Shown: positions 45,971 to 57,800 of the stretch, one piece after another
How the letters are laid out: every line of letters starts with the position of its first letter
Position numbering within the stretch: the first letter of the stretch is position 1
Source: Miscanthus floridulus
Lineage: Eukaryota; Streptophyta; Magnoliopsida; Poales; Poaceae
DNA length: 64,000 nt
Direction of reading: 5' to 3'
Assembly: GCF_019320115.1 (NCBI RefSeq)
Contig: NC_089591.1
Location: forward strand, 20,934,502 to 20,998,501
The notes under the pieces: generated by a model
Database searches by the model: none
Seen by the model: only the letters and a program-made list of their open reading frames with translations
What the model was told of the DNA's origin: nothing
Made by a program: the position numbers and the translations under genes

Positions 45971-48165
45971 TCAACAACGAGAGCGAGGGTGAGCTAATGA
46001 CTCAACACTAGGGTTAGGATAATGTAATGAAAACCAGTGCTGAGCCACTTGCTCAAAAGAAGCGTTAGCAAAATCAAAGTTCTCAAAAAAACGATGAGAA
46101 CCACGAGGGGGAAAACGTGGTCTGTCATCCCGATGTTGTGCAAGAGCATGAGTACGTGAGCGAAAACCAGAAGAGCGAACAAATGGCTCACGTCTCAAAA
46201 CAGGACGATCATGAGTACCACGTACAGGGTACTGCTCACATCTAAAAACACGACGATCATGAGTACCACGTGTGGGGTACTGCTCACGTCGTTCAGCACG
46301 CATCCTCCGATAACAGAACTCATAAAGATGACCATCATGACTGCAAAAATCACAATGATAAAGCTTACGCGCAGGAGCGAAAGAAGCCTCAGCATTAGAA
46401 CTAGAAGCAACAAAAACAGGCTTAGCAAAATGATCACAAGAAGAACCATTTGGCTTAGTATTTTGTACACCCTTGAAGTGTTTTGGCTTAGGCACCCAAA
46501 CCTGCTTTTTAGGAGCAGATCTAGATGTCTCAACCAGCAACCCATAAGAGGTGACACCTGAACCCTTCCTAGGAGGTGGTCCAGTATATTTAGCCAAAGG
46601 TGGATTCTTCTCATCAACAGGCGGTCCACTTTTTTCACCAAAAACATGTTTCAAGTCATAACCGGGACCAAAACGCTCACCCCGTTTAATTTGAGCAATA
46701 GCCATACCAATTTGAGGCTCACGAATAGAACACCAACCAAGAATAGTTCTCAAATGCTTATTTTCTTCTTCCAAATCAGCAAGTTTGGCCCTTAAATCAT
46801 TATTTTCAACAACAAAATTAGGACAAGTTAGGCATGAAGGAAGAACCGGACAAGTGTGTTTTTCCAACTCAACAATATGTAATTTAGCAACATTTATTTC
46901 AGATCGTAAAGTTGGACAAATTAAATAAACCGGCAAATCAGGACAAGTGTGTTCTTCAAAATTTTTTACCCGACATAAAGCATTATCCAAGTCAACTTTC
47001 AGAAGCGGGCAAGAAACACAAGTACCAAGCAAATTCGACCGAGAACGAAGTTCATTTAGTTCAGCATAAAGTTTATCTCGATCATCAACAATGGAAGAAT
47101 ACTTGGTTTGCAATTTAGAAAGCGAAATCATATGAATTGAGCATTCTTCACATTCATCAGGTTCAGCAGGATTAGATGCAGCATTTTTGAGAGTAGCTAG
47201 TTCAGCACAAGTTTTATCATAATCAGTTTTAAGTTTAGCCAACACTTTATTTTGCTTATGAACAATTTTAGTTAAATTAGCTATTCTTTGTTCTGCAGAA
47301 GTATCTACCTCATCATCAGAAGTTTCATCGTTGCTGTCGGTTGATGCATCACCCTCCAAGGCCATAGTACATATCCCACCATTGATGCCGGCGTCAGTGA
47401 TGAAGCAAAGTCCGTCTGTCTTCTTCTTGGGTGTCTCATCCTCGGAATCTGAATCGCTGGAGTCTGACGAGCCACCTGAAACATACTGTCCAAGAGAAGA
47501 TAATAAAACATTTGCAGCCTTAGCGACTTGCTTGTCAGAGTATTTTTGTCCGCCTTTCTTCCATTGCTTATCCTTCTTCTTCTTCCTCTCCCTAAACTTC
47601 TCCTGGCGCCTGGAGGAGTTATTGCCCTGCTCAAAAGATCTCTGCTTGTTTGGGCAATCAGCAGCAAAGTGTCCTCGCTCACCACAGTTGAAGCAGCCAT
47701 CTGAATGTCTTCTATTACGCCTGTTGTCATACACACGCTTAAACTTGTTGGAGAGCAGTACAAGCTGATCATCATCTAGCACCTCCAACTCCTCATCTGC
47801 AACATGACACAAAGAAGACAAAGCAAAACTGGAAACATTTGGATTAGCATTAGTGTTAGTCTTATTTCCAGAAACCAAAGCCATTGGAACGTCAGAAGAA
47901 GAAGCAGCTGTGGGATTTTTTCAATTTACGCTTAGAAACAATTTCGATCTCTTTTGATTTGAGCTTACTGTAAAGCTCATCAGTGGTGAGAGTCTCATAA
48001 CCTACAGATTCAACGATCGCCTCAACTTTCATATCCCATTCATCATTAAGTGAATGTAATAATCTGAGAGCCCTAGCATGATCATCATAAGGCATACTGC
48101 TATTCATGGCCTTCATCTTATTAACAATCACTTGAAAACGTGCAAACATGTCATCAATCCTAGTG
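45971..48165 (-). pseudogene. Element D gag with zinc knuckles and Cys-Pro repeats
   Basis: Minus strand. The N-terminal piece (47892-48165) has IDDMFARFQVIVNKMKA and the UBN2-type gag helices, then a frameshift near 47885. The 637-residue frame (47884-45971) has a CX2CX4HX4C knuckle (CFNCGERGHFAADC) and a long coiled coil containing three spaced Cys-Pro blocks (TCVSCP, TCPDLPVYLICP, TCPVLPSCLTCP). A second knuckle-like CDFCSHDGHLYEFC and an Arg-rich end follow. It would form the particle and bind RNA. The true start is lost. Confidence 0.85.
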
Positions 48166-48423
48166 GCCGGCATAGGGGCGGCGAGCATGGGATCCGGTGG
48201 CGGTGGTGGTGGCTTCCCCTCCCCCTTCAACTTTGGTGGCGGCGTGGAGGCCGGATCTGGTGGCGTGGAGGCTAGATCTAGCCTCCCCACGGTGGTGCAG
48301 GTCCTCCATGTTGTGGATCTAGGTGGTGGCAGCTTCCCCTCTCCCTTCAACTCCGATGGCGGCGTGGAGGCCAGATCTAGTGGTGTGGAAGTCAGATCTA
48401 GCCTCCCAATGGCAGTGTGGGTC
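48166..48423. repeat. GC-rich minisatellite, left part
   Basis: Repeats of a unit containing GTGGATCTAGGTGGTGG, CTTCCCCTCCCCCTTCAAC and GGCGTGGAGGCCAGATCT. The same array continues at 55408, interrupted by element E. It joins element D gag at about 48165 in an open frame, making a spurious Pro-rich N-terminus on the minus strand. Confidence 0.8.
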
Positions 48424-49676
48424 TATTGGCGGTTCTTAACTCTCACTCTATACCACCAACATTTCTATAAAACTCATCAAAAACAACACTAAACCTAGAA
48501 ATAGGACTTTGAACTAACAAATTCCATAGGTTTTGGAGAATTCTTTGCTTTGGAGGGACAAACATGAAAACATACCAAGTTGGGCCAAAAGTAAAGGGAA
48601 ATATAAAAGAAACATTCAATCTTCATCTTGGCCCAAGCAAGCAAAGGAGGAAAAGCCCACAGACCTGATCAATTCAAGCACAAAACCAACAAAGGAGTGG
48701 CCCAGGTCTAGTCACCAGCCCACTTGCCAAAGGCAGTGGCCAGACGAGGAAGAGCTGGAGAAGTCACACCCCCCTTGCCTCCTCTTGGGCCCACCTTAGG
48801 TAGGGAGGTTCCATCAATGCTCCCAAGGATGGTTTGGGTGGTTTCCTATTTTATCTCCCGCCAAACCGACCTCAAACATGTATAAAAGCATGGGTAGAGC
48901 CCTCCCCCAAGACAACAACACACAAAGAGCACAAGAGCATCATAGAGCAAGAGCAAGAGCATCACTCCAAGGGCTTAGGCCCTAGCTAGCTCTAGAAGAG
49001 TAATTGGGAGAGATGTGGGGGAGAGTTCAGGGAAGAAGTGTCGGGCTTGTCGATAACCTTTCCCTGCTTGTACCTCGGTAAACACTGGCTTTGTACCTCA
49101 ATAGGTATTCAGTAAGTGTTCATGATTCCTTTCATTATAAAAGTCTTTTGATTAGTTAAGCTATACTTTTATTTGCTTGTGGGATCGTCGTCCGTCCTCG
49201 TGGTGGATGCTCTAGTAGAAGGGCCCTGATGAAGACGGATAATCCTTGCTAGCACACTAGACTAGTAATTGATAGCATAGATGTGGCGTCTAGGCTAGGG
49301 GCTACCTTCATTTGTGTCGTACTCTTCGGTTGAGGGGTAGGCAGCAGGTGGTGATAGCATTGTCCGTCCTTTGTAATCCCCCACGTTCGGGTACAGCATA
49401 GAGCTATAGGTTAGTATCGCTTGGCAGACTAGGCGTAAGCTGGTGCCCCAAGTGAGCAAGTAGGAGTACAGTTTATCTATCCTTAGACTCTAAAGCCATA
49501 GGAATCCTTCTCTACCCTCATCCGCTATTCTTGTGTTGTCATTGGACGAATTAGCTAGAAGAAATACCCCCATTCCCTATAGAAAATACAATACCCTAAA
49601 TACTTTCGGGTGAAAGTTACAACGGTAATTCCATATGCTTGTTGATTCTCTTTGTAGATGTTAAGAAATACCAACA
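48424..49676 (+). repeat. 5' LTR of element E (1253 bp)
   Basis: It starts TATTGGCGG (TGTTGGCGG in the 3' copy) and ends ATACCAACA. A TATAAAAGCATGGG promoter word lies near 48880. It is homologous to 54195-55407 and to the solo LTR at 34279. Confidence 0.88.
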
Positions 49677-49682
49677 AGCTCT

Positions 49683-49702
49683 CTGGTGCCATTGCCGGAG
49701 AA
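49683..49702 (+). other. Primer-binding site of element E
   Basis: TGGTGCCATTGCCGGAGA lies a few bases after the LTR and resembles the TGGCGCCGTTGCCGGGGA site of Tat/Athila-type gypsy elements. Confidence 0.65.
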
Positions 49703-49795
49703 CAGTTGCTATTTTCTTTGAACCTAGTTCATCCTCGTATTTGTGTCCTTTATTTTTATAAAAACAAAATAATTTTCTTTTTTATATTTTTAATC

Positions 49796-50473
49796 ATGAA
49801 GCCCAAATCTAATCAAAATCTTTCCGCTTCAAAGGGGGAATTCCGTGAGCCACCACCTTCAAAATCAAACCTTTCATCTGGCAGTGAACTCCACCCTGGC
49901 TTAATAGCCATGGTTCGGGCACTACCCTTCTCTAGGATAGAAAATGAAAACCCATGCCATCACCTACATGAATTCGAGGAGATGTGTTCATGCCTGAGCA
50001 TCTTAGGCATGACACAGGAAACACTAAGGTGAAAATTGTTTCCCTTTTCTCTCATGGAGAAGGCAAAACAATGGTACACACATGCTGTAGGAAGTATGAA
50101 TTGGGATTGGGAAGAACTTAAAGATATGTTTTGCCTTGTATTCTTCCCTATGTCTCATATTGACTCCCTACTAAGGGCAATCCTTGATATCAAGCAGTAC
50201 GAGAGGGAATCTATAGGTGTAGCCTAGGCTAGGTTTTCAACATTAATGCATGTCGGCCCAGACTTGTCTTTACCCAATAGCATGCTATTGCATCTTTTTT
50301 GTTCGGGTCTCGACATAGAAGCTGCCCTATACCTTGACATGACCATCAGAGGGTCATTTACACATAAAACTATGATGGAACAAAAGGAAATCGTTGCTCA
50401 CATCCCAGAAAAACATGCTTCTTTCATCGTAGAACCCAAACCCCCTCCAAAAGAAGGGCATGTCAAGCTTTGA
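49796..50473 (+). pseudogene. Element E gag
   Basis: One frame from the ATG at 49796 (MKPKSNQNLSASKG) contains a retrotransposon gag domain (FPFSLMEKAKQWYTH, WEELKDMF). TGA at 50030-50032 and TAG at 50225-50227 interrupt it, both at places where Trp is expected in relatives. It ends by frameshift near 50465 into the next frame. Gag would package element RNA. Confidence 0.75.
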
Positions 50474-51539
50474 GGAGCCCTCATCAGCCGAATCCAAACT
50501 CATTCCATCCTTAAATTCGATTGTTGAGCCCTCACCCGAACCACAAACACCAAAGGAAAGAGTGTTTCACCCTTCGGAGTTCGCTATCAAATTCGAGGAT
50601 TATGGCAATACCTTGAAAGATTCTTGGCATGAAGAGCTTACACATCCTTTTGAGGAAGCCTCCCCAAAAGCTAAACCATCAAAGGAATGGTTAATGGAAG
50701 TGAAACACTCTTATGAAGCAATTCAGATTCTTTCACCTTCCACGACCATACCTTGCTCATTAAGGGGAACAAACATAGAAGCCCTACACAACCCCACAGT
50801 CAGGACAAGTATCATATCAGAATTCCTAGCAAAAAAACTTTTGGGTAACATGCCGCTAATCCCAACCAATAAACTCTTCAAAAGTTCGTCAGGACTCTTT
50901 TTTGAATGTTGTGGGATTGTTAGGGCCGTGACAATCACAATTGACAAAATCAAGGTTTTCATAGATTTTCACATCTTTGACATCCTTGAGTTTGAGCTGC
51001 TCATAGGCCACCCCTTGGACAATCTTTTCCAAGAAAAACCCTTTCAAGGGAGCCTAAATAAAAAGTTGGGGAAAATTGCTCCCACCACTCCTATCTCTTA
51101 CCCAGAAGGTCCAATAGCGTTGCATCATCCCAACAAAGACCTGTTCGAGGAGGTGAAATTCATATCCCTGTTCATTTCACATGAACTTTCGTGTGAAATA
51201 GAGCATTCATCACTACCCTCACTCAAACCCAAGAAACGTCCCTCTGGCCATCCAAATGTTGTTCTCGATGATGGTCGAGATTCAACGTTGATCCTACATG
51301 ATTTATCCCTTGAGAAAAAAACTTCTATGCCATGGACATGTAGCTTAGTACCCTGTGCCCCTATGAGGAACACAACCACCAATCACTCCCTGTTTCCAAG
51401 CTTTTCAAGAGGATGGTTGTGGATGCCTTTGTTTATCATAAATACTACAAATCTCATAGTAGCACTGCAGTACTTACCTTGCAGCTTGAACAATAACGCT
51501 CAATGCTTGGTGGTGAAGCTAGAACTACACCACCATTGA
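50460..51539 (+). pseudogene. Element E gag tail and protease-like remnant
   Basis: A 359-residue open frame with Pro/Ser/Glu-rich start, then a segment like a retropepsin fold (IPCSLRGTNIEALHNPT, where the active Asp-Ser/Thr-Gly is not recognisable, and FDILEFELLIGHPLDNLF like the C-terminal protease strand). No RT follows. The missing active-site Asp suggests it is dead. Assignment is by pattern only. Confidence 0.5.
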
Positions 51540-54194
51540 TAGCTATAGGACAAAGTTCTCATGGTCAAGCTTAAGACCATAAATCAAACACTGCTGGGAG
51601 CTACCCCAAATTATCATAAAAAACTTTCTTCTTCAATAAAAGCAAGATCATGTTATCAAGTGAGTATGCACCTTCGGGTATTCTTAGTTGCTAACCTTTT
51701 CAGGAAGAGATCAAGAAGAAGAGGGGACGTACAATGCTTGAGAACATGAGAACCTACATCAGTTATACACTGTGATGTTCTCTAGTAATAGAACATGCTC
51801 AAAAAGGAGACCCTAACTTTGCACACTTGACTTTTACAAAAAAAGTCCAAGTGTAGGGGAAGACGGTGAGAGTCTCCAAAAGTTTTAAACATACCAAAGG
51901 ACATCTTGGTTAAAAAAAATGATGTCAGCTCTACCTTGCTATAAAAAAAGAAAAAAATCTATTATAAAAAAATGAATGTTGAAAAAAAGGGGGAGAAAAA
52001 ATGGATAAAAAGAAGAAGAGAGAGAAGGACCATTCTCCTCTTCTAGACCTTTGCACTAAGACCTATGGTCCATACACACTAGTTGTGTGTGTGGCCTAGC
52101 CTTATTGCTCACCTGAGGTGGACCATGCAACTGCTGCAGCAACTTCAAGTTCTATCCACATATGCTGCGGGTAAGTAAACTCAGGTATGCAAAGGCAAAT
52201 AAATGTTCACCAACACCGTTACTCATGTTTGTCTCCATGAAAAATATAAACTTGCTCATACTAGTTCTTGCTTCCTTTGTTTATGTTATAATGCTCTGGT
52301 TTGGATGTATTCTCTAGAGATACATCCATAGACTTTTTAAATTAAGCATGGTGCTTAGGTTAAAACAACCTTCCTTAATCAAAATTTAACATGGTGTTGA
52401 ATTCTGGTTAATGAACTTTGAGTTATTATTTTCATAAATAATGGAAGTATTCTAAAATGGAGATGAATCAAGGCTTGGTTTATACTGCAAACTTTACATT
52501 AGCCTTGCTTGAGTATACAAAGTCTAGTGAACAAATAATAAAAATAATAATAAATAAATAAAGATAATAGATAATACTACTGCTAATAATAATATAATAG
52601 TAATAATAATAATGAATAAAATTTAGGCTGCCTGGTTTTTGAACTGGCAGAGCCCTTGTTTGTTTTGATCTTTTGTTTCTTTATCAAACAAATAGGTACA
52701 AGAATAAGTGTGGGGAAGATCTCTCATACATAATGAACATACATTTGAAGATCTTCCACCATGCAACATGTTGCACAAAACATCGAACAATCCAACATGC
52801 AGAAGGACAGAACAGAAGGTCCCAGAGAGGATTGGATGAACCTCTAGTTTAGCCAACAATCTCTGGCTCCCCGTAGCTCCTTCATCTTCAACGGTGGTTT
52901 GTGCAACACTACCCCTCGTCTCTCTAGAATTTTGAAGTTTTAAATTGAACAAATTTAAAAATACAAAACAATAACACTTCGTCTCCATGCTATCCTTGAA
53001 TTAAGTTTGCATACTTTTTATACCTTACTAATATTCCTATAACTTGTGAACAATTCATCATAGGGACCCCATATTATCTAAGTAATTGGAATATGTGATG
53101 TAGTAGGATGAAAATGAACCTTGCTCTATTATGCAAAGAACTTGGGATTTAGTTTGCAAAATCAAAATTTGAATAGCATGCTCCTCAATGATACACAAAT
53201 TCCTACCAAAGCAATATCTAGTGTTTAGAACTTAAAACCTCCAAAAATTATGCTACTTATTCCTACATTGAGTTTTGTCAAGTCTTGTTGACCCTTGTTG
53301 AAAAAGTTATCATGCCCCCAAGATCAAGATCACGTACACCCACATACATAAGCTATTCCTACACTGGGCATACACTAAAACATGCCTTCATCCACCAAAA
53401 ACTTTGCTCCTACACTAGGAGTAGACAAAAAAATGTTTGTTAGGAAGATACTCCATGTTCTACAAAATAGTGACCTCTCTCTCTCAATATGTGGTTTAAG
53501 AGACATGTTCTATGAAAAAGTATTGGAAAAAATGGGACACATGAAGGTCCCAAGGTATTAAAAAAGTTAGACACATGAAGGTCCAAGTATATAAAAAATG
53601 ACGAGCACATGAAGGCTCATGTAAAAAAAAGAAAGAGAAAGAAGATAGCCATGTTCTCAAAACAAAACTTATGAGAAAGATCACTCATATCAAGGAGTAT
53701 AGTATAAATTTCAAATTGTTTTATCCACACACTTGCACTTCTTGATCTAAGGGAGTGATATCTTTCTCCTTGGATCCAAGCTTTGACTTAACACAATATG
53801 CAGAATAAGTATGCCTTCATATCTTTCCCTACCTAAAGATCCATATAAGCTTTTTAGAGGTAGGAAAGAAAGAAGGCAACACTATGATATGCCTTGGTGA
53901 GGAACCAAACACAAACTTGAGTGATCCAAGAGAATCATTTGAGGAGCTAAGCTATGCTTGCATTTCAAAAATCAAATAAAAACCCAGGTTTCTGAACTGA
54001 TGGATGAAAGGGGATTTGAATCCATGCTATTCCGTTATTTAATCACCCAAAGATAATGTGGTAGACACTCAAAAGTTCACAAGAGCAGGTGAAGCTTGGA
54101 ATAACTTGTATGCAAATGTCATATCAAGGAGATGACCCATCTTAGTCCTTAAACTTTACTCGAGGATGAGCAAAGGGCTAAGTGTGGTGGAGTT
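51540..54194 (+). other. Element E noncoding 3' half
   Basis: AT-rich, no coding capacity. Words like CAAGTGTAGGGGAAGA (51850) and AAGTGTGGGGAAGA (52703) resemble internal polypurine tracts. An AAT/ATA-rich simple repeat lies at 52535-52620. The stretch ends with a purine-rich GGATGAGCAAAGGGC and AAGTGTGGTGGAG tract just before the 3' LTR. Confidence 0.65.
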
Positions 54195-55407
54195 TGTTGG
54201 CGGTTCTTAACTCCCACTCTATACCACCAACATTTCTATAAAACTCATCAAAAACAACACTAAACCTAGAATTAGGAATTTCAACTAACAAATTCCATAG
54301 GTTTTAGAGAATTGTTTGCTTTGTAGGGACAAACATGAAAACATACCAAGTTGGGCCAAAAGTAAAGGGAAATATAAAAAGAAACATTCAATCTTCATCT
54401 TGGCCCAAGCAAGCAAAGGAGGAAAAGCCCACAGACCTGATCAATTCAAGCACAAAACCGATAAAGGAGTGACCCAGGTCAAGTCACCAGCCCACCTGCC
54501 AAAGGCGGTGGCTAGACGAGGTAAAGTTGGTGCAATCACACCCCCCTTGATGCCTCTTGGGCGCACCTTTGGCAAGGCGGTCCCATCAATGCTCCCAAGG
54601 ATGGTTTCCTATTTTATCTCCCGCCAAACTGACCACAAGCATGTATAAAAGCATGGGTAGAGCCCTCCCCCAAGACAACAACACACAAGAGCACAAGAGC
54701 ATCATAGAGCAAGAGCAAGAGCACCACTCCATGGGCTTAGGCCCTAGGTAGCTCTAGTAGAGTAATAGGGAGAGATGTGAGGGAGAGTTCGGGGAAGAAG
54801 TGCCAGGCTTGTTGGTAACCTTACCTCGGCAAACACCGGCTTTGTACCTCAACGGGTATTTAGTAAGTGTTCATGATTCCTTTCGTTATAAAAGTCTTTT
54901 GATTAGTTAAGCTATACTTTTATTTACATACAGGATCATTGTCTGTCCTCGTGATGGATGCTCTAGTAGAAGGGCCCTGATGAAGATGGATAACCCTTGC
55001 TAGCTCACTAGAGTAGTAGTTGATAGCATAGACATGGTGTCTAGGCTAGAGGCTACCTTCATTTGCCTCATACTCTCCGGTTGATGGGTAGGCGGCAGGT
55101 GGTGATAGCCCTATCTGTCCTTTGCAATCCCCCATGTTTGGGTATGGCATAGAGCAATACCAGGCGTAAGTTGGTGCCAGAAGTGAGCAAGTAGGAGTAG
55201 AGTTTATCTATCCTTAGACTCTAAAGCCATAGGAATCCTTCACTACCCTCATCCGCTATCCTTGTGTTGTCCTTGGATGAATTAGCTAGAAGAAATACCT
55301 CCATTCCTTATGGAAAATATGTTACCCTGAATACTTTTGGGTGAAAGCTACAACAGTAATTCCGTACACTTGTGGATTCTCATTGTAAATGTTAAGAAAT
55401 ACCAACA
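54195..55407 (+). repeat. 3' LTR of element E (1213 bp)
   Basis: It starts TGTTGGCGG after a purine-rich tract and ends ATACCAACA. It shows many differences and several short gaps relative to the 5' LTR, so the insertion is not very recent. Confidence 0.88.
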
Positions 55408-55979
55408 AGGTCCTCCATGTCGTGGATCTAGGTGGTGGTGGCTTCCCCTCTCCCTTCAACTCTAGTGGTGGCGTGGAGGCCAGATCTGGCCTCCCCATGG
55501 TGGCATGGGTCCTCCATGTCGTGGATCTAGGCAGTGGTGGCTTCCCCTCCCCCTTCAACTCTGGCGGCAGCGTAGAGGATGGATCCGATGGCGTGGAGGC
55601 CCGATCCGGCCTCCCCACGGCGGCGCTCATCTCCCTCCACCTCTACATGAACTCCGGTAGCGGCGTGGGCCTCCCCATGGTAGCACTCCTTCTCCTCCCT
55701 GTTGCGGTGATCCAACTCCGACATCAGCTTCTTGGCAGTGGATCTAGTGAGCTATGGTGACGGCGGCGCGTGGACGGGCTTGGTGGGCCCATGGATGGGC
55801 TCGCTAGTCTTGTCCATGAGCTTTCTTATTTTTTTCTTTTTTTATTTGATTAACCAAGGTAGGTGGCCAACCACTTTGATTAAGGCCATGATTAACCATG
55901 ACCTTTCGACCAAGGCGGTTGGCTTGCCCGCCTCGGTTAAGCCCTTTTGCCCGCCTTGGTTAAATTTTGTGTAGTAGTG
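55408..55979. mobile_element. Minisatellite and right end of a third CACTA element
   Basis: 55408-55620 continues the GC-rich array with a 99-base period (TCCTCCATGTCGTGG at 55411 and 55510). The stretch ends AATTTTGTGTAGTAGTG; its complement starts CACTACTACACAAAA, a CACTA terminus. Subterminal inverted words (ACCAAGGCGG, CCCGCCTTGG) lie at 55850-55965. A matching left end was not found, so the element is a fragment. Confidence 0.65.
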
Positions 55980-57800
55980 ATAGCTGATTGGGGGTCCTTG
56001 ATCCATCTTAATTAGGTGGGTTTGAGAAATCATCCTAACTATCTTTTGTTGTTTAATGACTTGGACAACAACATTAGCACCTTCTTTTTGCTTTCCAGTG
56101 GGAGAGTGGGAGCTTTTGCTTGCCCTTCTAGGCCTAGAAGACTTGATGGTTAGTTTAATGTTCTCCTAGCCATCTTCTATCTTCTCAAGCACTATTTCAT
56201 GGCCCAATGTATTCTCAATCATGTCATCTTCCCTAGGATCTCCAATTATCATATTTTTCTAGTGATAGATTTAACTTGATTAGACCAAACCAAGATAATC
56301 TTCAATTCTAGAGCATTAACAAGATCCTTTTAATTTTTTAGATAGTGGAGGCTTTGTGCTTACTTGTTGCTTTGGCACTTCCTTGTTACTAGAATTGTGT
56401 GCGAGGCTTACCTTGTTAGGCGCAATTGCTATTAGGGCCTCATTTATACCTAACTCTTGTGCTAGTTTTAAATGATGCCTTGAAGGAATTTTTATAAGCT
56501 ATTTAGCCCCTTATAGACATCCAACCGGTCCTTATAGAATCTTAGTTCAAAGTTCATAGGAAAACACTCTTGGACTAGATACTCAGACACTACCAGACTT
56601 AAATTTCTAGGACCAAACATCCTGTCAGAGCTTTCAACTTTCAAATGAACGCAATCATAACTTTCTATTCTAGAATCTGATTTCGACGGTGTTGGACTTT
56701 GTAGAAATGTTATTCAAAGAGCTATCCATCCCAAACAAAAATAAGCTATAAGACCACAATCTGCATGTGTCATGACAAGTGTTTCTCTAAAGTTAGCACT
56801 TTTGTTTGGTTATTTTGACCACCAAGACTTGTCAAAACACTTAGTTTTGTATCGCTTTTAATAATACAACATACTTATACTCATGATCACAAATAAACCA
56901 TTTCAACCTTGTGATCCTGCAACCAACTTTTTGTCAATCCCTAAGCATATCACCTGAACCATTTCACTACATCTAGGTTTAGTTCATGGCTTCAAGTCAT
57001 TTCAATTCTTTAATAAACAGTGATTTGATACTTAGAGTTGCATGGTTCCTCATGGCTTCATTAGTCCCTCATGATTCTCATTTATTACTTCTTTGCCCAA
57101 GCTTTGATTTCATGGCACCAAGCTATCACTTGGCCTTCATCTATGCTTTGTCCCTTGACAATAGCCCTAGATTGTCCTTTCACCTTATCTTGCCATCATC
57201 AAATCAAGCTTTGCTTTGCATCAACAATATGCTTTCATTAATTCCACTTCTTTGATAACCTGATCCATACTTGAATAATTGTTTTTCATACCAATTCCCG
57301 ATCAATCAAACTTCCATGTTAGTTTTCTTGAATTGTTAAGCCCTTGACCTACTTTCTCTATTTTTATTAGCAATACCATGAAGGAACCAAACATCATGAT
57401 TTCCTTTGACTCATCATTGCTCCACATCACACATCTTGACAAATATCACTCTTGATCAAATATCTATGCCACATCATTATCCAAGTCTTTGTCCATACAA
57501 GTAAAACAATAATGAGAACATATTGTATCCATTATATCTTGTATTGTTTGACATTTAACCTTTTTTGGATATTTCCTCACTTATACATTCTTGATCACTA
57601 TCAATTTCTTCTTATGCAATCAAACCATTATTGAGACCAAATCATATGCATTTACTATTGTTTCTTTTCCCTTGGTTCTTCTATTTGAGATATGATATAA
57701 GTTTGATATAATAATTTGTATGGAAACCTATTGAAAACCCATCATACTCATAAGTGCTTCAATTATTTTATCATTCAACCATGAAAATGCATTAGGGGAC
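55980..57800. other. AT-rich stretch, nothing recognised
   Basis: No domain-bearing frame, terminal repeat or RNA gene recognised between the CACTA end and the LTR of element C. Confidence 0.45.

Larger units (their letters stand above)
40921..48165 (-). mobile_element. Ty1-copia element D, truncated at both ends
   Basis: Minus strand: gag (48165-45971), protease/integrase (45970-44561), RT-RNase H (44232-42745), a noncoding 3' region, a polypurine tract and a 3' LTR cut short at 40921. The gag start is replaced by minisatellite sequence, so no 5' LTR is seen. The domain order is copia. The protein is clearly different from A and C but of the same broad long-gag lineage. Confidence 0.85.
48424..55407 (+). 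mobile_element. Non-autonomous Ty3-gypsy-type element E (6984 bp)
   Basis: Two direct LTRs flank about 4.5 kb with a gag-like region and a protease remnant but no RT, RNase H or integrase. The flanks are GGGTC and AGGTC, a one-mismatch target duplication, and the minisatellite text continues across the insertion. The primer site and the gag type point to the gypsy (Tat/Athila-like) group; it must be moved by a partner element. Confidence 0.85.

Noticed and set aside
48078..48492. Gly/Val-rich and Pro-rich frames
   Set aside because: They are translations of the GC-rich minisatellite; the same holds for 55322-55760.
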